A stretch of DNA of 64,000 nt from Neisseria macacae ATCC 33926 (GTDB lineage Bacteria > Pseudomonadota > Gammaproteobacteria > Burkholderiales > Neisseriaceae). Under the pieces are notes generated by a model. That model made no database searches. It was not told the DNA's origin and was given only the letters and a program-made list of their open reading frames with translations. Where the stretch lies: assembly GCF_022749495.1 (NCBI RefSeq), contig NZ_CP094241.1, positions 2,294,001-2,358,000 of the forward strand. The letters run 5' to 3'. The position numbers and the translations under genes were made by a program. Position 1 is the stretch's first letter. Every line of letters begins with the position of its first letter. Shown here piece by piece: positions 60,534-64,000 of this stretch.

Positions 60534-61538
60534 TTAATTGCCGATACCGAGCATACGGTTGAGCCATTGGGTAAACGAATATTTTTCTTTGATATCCGGA
60601 CTGACCGGCTGATACGGACGCGCCAAGAAATCAGGCAATTCGTCCAAGCTGCCGCCATCCCATAAAAACACATTGTCAGGATGATAAAGGTCGGTATCCC
60701 GTATGCTTTGGTTGGTCGTAATCAGTTTTTTATCGAATCGCAGGGCATCGAAAATGCGGAACGACAAACCGTAATGGTCAAACTGGGCAAAATCGACCAC
60801 TGCCCCACAGCTTTGTACCTTGCTTAAATTGTTTTCAAAACTCAGGATGCTGCTGCGGTCGAGATATGTGATGCCTTTTGTGCCGAAGGCTTTTTCGGCG
60901 CGGTCGTCTTTGCAATAAATATGGAAATCCAAAGGCAGCCCGAGGCGTTCCGCTTCGCTGATGAAATGCTTAGTCTGCCCTTCCCTCCTCAATTCGTAGC
61001 CGCCGAGGAAGTAGAGGCCGCCGTTTGACGGCAATTCGGGGACAGGAAAATCGAAGTAGAAATTGGTCGTGGCTTTGAACCCGCACTCCGGATATTGCTT
61101 AATATCTTGCGGGTCGAAAACCCAGCATTGGTCAAAATAGTCCAAATATTCCAAGATATCGGGGAATCTTCCGATGCCGTCCCATTGGTAATTGACGCAT
61201 ATTTCACTGTGCACACGAATGGCAGCAATGATTTCTTTGGGATAAATGTTGGCACGGATACACAAGGCGTAATCCGCTTTTTTACCGTTTAACAAACCCA
61301 GCTTGCGCGCAATGTCATCCCGATAGCGGCTATATTTCAAAACTTTTTTGTAGTCGCCGTCTTTGGCAACATATTTGTAATATAGGTTTTTCACCCTGCT
61401 CGCCATATTGGGATAAAAAGAATCCCTGTCGTCGTAACAAAGGTTGACGACGTCGAACCCCAAAAAACGCAGATTTTTTTCGATGCACTTGTCGAGTTCG
61501 TACATATAGGGAACGGCAAGGATGATGGTTTTATTCAT
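60534..61538 (-). CDS. CgeB-like glycosyltransferase, array member 1
   Basis: 334 residues. IILAVPYMYELDKCIEKNLR start, NYQWDGIGRFPDILEYLDYF near 140, CWVFDPQDIKQYP, TTNFYFDFPVP, LYFLGGYELRR, YGLSFRIFDALRFDKKLITT near 260, NQSIRDTDLYHPDNVFLWDG and EKYSFTQWLNRML. Shares the W-D/E-G, KKLITTN and YHPDN motifs with members 2 and 3. Probably in one transcription unit with the upstream double glycosyltransferase. Confidence 0.7.
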   Translation of the reverse strand: MNKTIILAVPYMYELDKCIEKNLRFLGFDVVNLCYDDRDSFYPNMASRVKNLYYKYVAKDGDYKKVLKYSRYRDDIARKLGLLNGKKADYALCIRANIYPKEIIAAIRVHSEICVNYQWDGIGRFPDILEYLDYFDQCWVFDPQDIKQYPECGFKATTNFYFDFPVPELPSNGGLYFLGGYELRREGQTKHFISEAERLGLPLDFHIYCKDDRAEKAFGTKGITYLDRSSILSFENNLSKVQSCGAVVDFAQFDHYGLSFRIFDALRFDKKLITTNQSIRDTDLYHPDNVFLWDGGSLDELPDFLARPYQPVSPDIKEKYSFTQWLNRMLGIGN

Positions 61539-61636
61539 GATTCGGGCGGGGTACGGTTAATCTTAGGTACTTCAACTCATTGGATATTGGCTTGGCGGTA
61601 TAACGCCGTATGGGTTTAAAGTCCATTCGCTGTCAT

Positions 61637-61681
61637 TTTCAGACGACCCTTTGCTGCCATCGAAAGGGTCGCCTGAAAACA
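61637..61681. repeat. Imperfect DUS pair before array member 1
   Basis: TTTTCAGACGACCCTTT and AAAGGGTCGCCTGAAAA; the right arm has one DUS mismatch (GCC for GTC). Confidence 0.7.
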
Positions 61682-64000
61682 TCAATCTGCTTGGTTCGAC
61701 AGTATTTCTTGATATAGGCCTGCCAATTCGTCTTTTTGTTCCGCAAAAGTCCGGATATGGCTTTTTGGCAATTCAATGACAGCGCCGTCGTCCATCGCTT
61801 GATAGCGTTCGCAAACTTCGGCAATGGCACGGCTCAACTCTTCCACGCCGCTGTCAAACGGGATGACCGTGCCGTTTTCGCCGTCAATAATGTCTTCGGA
61901 CACGCCGCCTGCATCCGTGGCGATTACCCAAACATCACGCAACACTGCTTCCCTAACCGTCAAGCCGAAACTTTCTTTCCATTGGGTCGGGAACAGCAAA
62001 ACATCGATTTCCGAGAAGAAATAGTCGATGGTGTCTTGGCTGTAAGCAGGTTCGATGCGGAAGCGTTCCACGCCGTCGAAATCGCTGTCAAAAAACGAAC
62101 GTGCGCCGACATTGAGCATATTGTCCACGACAACCAGTTCGGTATTGGGGAAACGGTGTTTCCTGAAGGCTTCTAAAATCAGATGAACGCCTTTGATTTT
62201 GGTTTTTCCGCCGACATAGCCGAAGCGGATAACGTCTTTTTTCCGTTTGGATATTTGACCCAAGGGGCGGGTAACACCGTTTTTGTTGACGAGGACGTTC
62301 CTGCCCAAGGTTTTTTCATGCAGTTCGGCAAAATATTTGCTGGGCGCAAGCAACATATCGATTTTCGCCAAGGCGCGGGCTATGGTTTTGCTCCGTTCGT
62401 CTTCGGTATTCCATTGCTCGCGGAAGACTTCATTTTCGTCAAGCATGAACTGGTTCGGACAAATCCACCATGCATCATGCAGGGTAACGAGGGTTTTGAC
62501 ACCAGCTTCCCGACAAATATCGACCATACCGACGCCCATGCTTTGAATGCAATGGATATGGGCGATGTCGGGCTGTACAAGTTCGATGATGTCTTTGACA
62601 GCCGCATCAAAACGCGGGTTTTCGTGGGCGGCTGCATCTTCTGAAGGAACGGCAACGCCAAACACGGTTACTTTGCCGTATTCGTAACGGATGACGCTGT
62701 ACGGCGGCAGCCAGCTTTTCATCGGCAAAGTCGTTACCGCATATATTTCGTAGGCTTCTTCATCGGCAAGCAGTTTGTTCAGTTGCTCGGCAACAATAGT
62801 CGCCCCGCCAAATGATTGCGGATGATAGTAAACATTAAACGATAAGACTTTGGTTTTCCCTTTTGCGGCAGATTCAAAACGGATGGCAGGTGCAAGCTGC
62901 GTGCTGCCGATGGCTTGCGGGCTGTATGTTTCCGTGACCGTACGGTATGCCTCCTGCGCCATACTGTCGCGCAACTCGGGATTTTGAATCAGGGTGTCGA
63001 ACGCTTCATGCCATTGCTGTTCGCTGTCTGCCAGAAAGCCGTTTTCACCATTGACAATCACATCGGCGAAAGCCGCCCTTGGCGAACATACGGACGCCAC
63101 TTTGGTAATCGATGCTTCAAGGTATTTGATATTGCTCTTGGCATCGTTGAAAACGAAGTTTTCCAAAGGCGCGATGCTGATGTCGCATTCGGACAAATAA
63201 GTCAGGTATTCTGTATAGTTGCAAAACGGGATGCGCTCGATTTGGCTTTGTACTTCATCGAAATATTCGGGCAGCTCCAAATAGCCGATGATTCTGAACC
63301 TGACATTCGGATTTTCTTTCAATATGTTGGCAAGCGCGGGAGCGGCTTCCAAAAAGTCGATGTTGTGCGTTTTGGTGCCCGAACCGTAAATAATCCGAAT
63401 CAAGCCATCTTCTTGTTTTTTCAGACGACCCTCGATGCTGTGTGCCGCTGCCAGCGTTTCATCATCCAACGCGTTTTCAACCACATAAACGGTTTCCAAA
63501 CCTGCTTCCTTCATGGCTTTTGCCAGCCCGGAAGTCGAAGCGATACCTTCGTCGCACGCCAACATGGCTTGCCGGTAAAGTTTCGCGCCGTTGATCACGC
63601 CTTCTCTTTCTGCCGGTTCAAGCGAGTTGATGGTGCTGCTGGTTTTCAGGACATCTTCGTCAAAAATCAAATCATCGACATCCCATAATGTTTTGATGTT
63701 CAGACGACGGCATTCCGCAATTAAATCCATTACGCTGTCAAAACCGGGAACGCGGTAGAAAATCACCAAACTTGCCAAAGAAATCTGTTTCTTGGCTTCG
63801 TTGCTGTCCGTCCATGAAGTCACGGAACAAGGAATACCCAGCTCTTCAAGCATTTCCTGCTTTTGGATGACGCGGTATTTTTTGCATTGCGGAATACTGA
63901 GTTCGGCAATGATGGCAACTTTAGGCGCAAGCGTGTCGGCAGCGTGTTTGGTCAGCCGTTGGATAAACGTTTGCGGAATCGGGTCTGCCTGAACACCAAG
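61682..64000 (-). CDS. Large two-domain glycosyltransferase (N terminus beyond window)
   Basis: At least 772 residues; the frame is open through the right edge and the ATG at 63853 is internal, because upstream codons encode a typical domain start (KVAIIAELSIPQCKKYRVIQ). First GT-B-like domain: LWDVDDLIFDED, RIIYGSGTKTHNIDFLEAAP, LTYLSECDISIAPLENFVFN. Second: IAHIHCIQSMGVGMVDICRE, LVTLHDAWWICPNQFMLDEN, FGYVGGKTKIKGVHLILEAF and the E-x7-E site WKESFGLTVREAVL. Such fused GT4 enzymes build polysaccharide or glycoprotein glycans. Upstream of the three array genes. Confidence 0.85.
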   Translation of the reverse strand, partial: LGVQADPIPQTFIQRLTKHAADTLAPKVAIIAELSIPQCKKYRVIQKQEMLEELGIPCSVTSWTDSNEAKKQISLASLVIFYRVPGFDSVMDLIAECRRLNIKTLWDVDDLIFDEDVLKTSSTINSLEPAEREGVINGAKLYRQAMLACDEGIASTSGLAKAMKEAGLETVYVVENALDDETLAAAHSIEGRLKKQEDGLIRIIYGSGTKTHNIDFLEAAPALANILKENPNVRFRIIGYLELPEYFDEVQSQIERIPFCNYTEYLTYLSECDISIAPLENFVFNDAKSNIKYLEASITKVASVCSPRAAFADVIVNGENGFLADSEQQWHEAFDTLIQNPELRDSMAQEAYRTVTETYSPQAIGSTQLAPAIRFESAAKGKTKVLSFNVYYHPQSFGGATIVAEQLNKLLADEEAYEIYAVTTLPMKSWLPPYSVIRYEYGKVTVFGVAVPSEDAAAHENPRFDAAVKDIIELVQPDIAHIHCIQSMGVGMVDICREAGVKTLVTLHDAWWICPNQFMLDENEVFREQWNTEDERSKTIARALAKIDMLLAPSKYFAELHEKTLGRNVLVNKNGVTRPLGQISKRKKDVIRFGYVGGKTKIKGVHLILEAFRKHRFPNTELVVVDNMLNVGARSFFDSDFDGVERFRIEPAYSQDTIDYFFSEIDVLLFPTQWKESFGLTVREAVLRDVWVIATDAGGVSEDIIDGENGTVIPFDSGVEELSRAIAEVCERYQAMDDGAVIELPKSHIRTFAEQKDELAGLYQEILSNQAD

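Noticed and set aside
63792..63992. Short plus-strand frame at the right edge
   Set aside because: Antisense to the open glycosyltransferase frame that continues past the window.

Overview
The window is chromosomal DNA from a Neisseria species. The evidence is the very dense 12-mer AGGTCGTCTGAA and its complement (a DNA uptake sequence, DUS), often as inverted pairs that double as terminators. Other support comes from Correia repeat enclosed elements (CREE), dRS3-type 20-bp palindromes, an mtrR/mtrCDE locus, a BirA-CoaX fusion, a Slam outer-membrane protein and a factor H binding protein-like lipoprotein. The AGGTCGTCTGAA dialect, rather than the ATGCCGTCTGAA of meningococcus and gonococcus, points to the commensal mucosa/sicca/subflava-type group. 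The species cannot be resolved from the sequence alone.

Layout. 0-9 kb: a LacI-family regulator cut by the left edge, divergent from pgi; a 229-bp tandem repeat carrying a CREE; yebC; an alanine/sodium symporter; prfC; two small secreted proteins. 9-20 kb: gapA-type GAPDH, a zinc-binding ZnuA-like protein with a Zur-box candidate, a small membrane protein between two inverted CREEs, a MetP-MetS-type amino-acid importer, a glycine-zipper protein, rfaE2 overlapping birA-coaX, and SPOR-like and Sel1-like envelope proteins. 20-30 kb: rnm-type PHP phosphoesterase, phosphate permease, anmK, fHbp-like lipoprotein, dnaE. 30-35 kb: a tetrapyrrole-methylase-fold protein and yceF on the minus strand, then yceD-rpmF, a phosphoribosyltransferase and plsX on the plus strand, followed by a probable small RNA gene. 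35-44 kb: mtrE, mtrD and mtrC divergent from mtrR; ettA. 44-49 kb: a NAD-synthesis cluster, nadA-nadB on minus and nadQ-nadC on plus, around a 27-bp palindrome. 49-57 kb: a repeat island, aroE-mtgA, an adhesin E-like protein in an island of meningococcal-type DUS, glnA, a Slam homologue, a small exported protein, lspA-ispH and fabG. 57-64 kb: three tandem paralogous glycosyltransferase-like genes and a large double-domain glycosyltransferase running off the right edge, probably a surface-glycan locus.

Most of the window is ordinary core genome. The observations most worth following are: a candidate Fur-controlled small RNA at about 34.74-34.90 kb; an fHbp-like lipoprotein and a Slam translocator in the same window; a short segment using a foreign DUS dialect with a homopolymer-spaced promoter; filled and empty CREE target sites inside one tandem repeat; the NAD operator; and the glycosyltransferase array. 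No tRNA, rRNA, CRISPR array, prophage or insertion-sequence transposase was seen.
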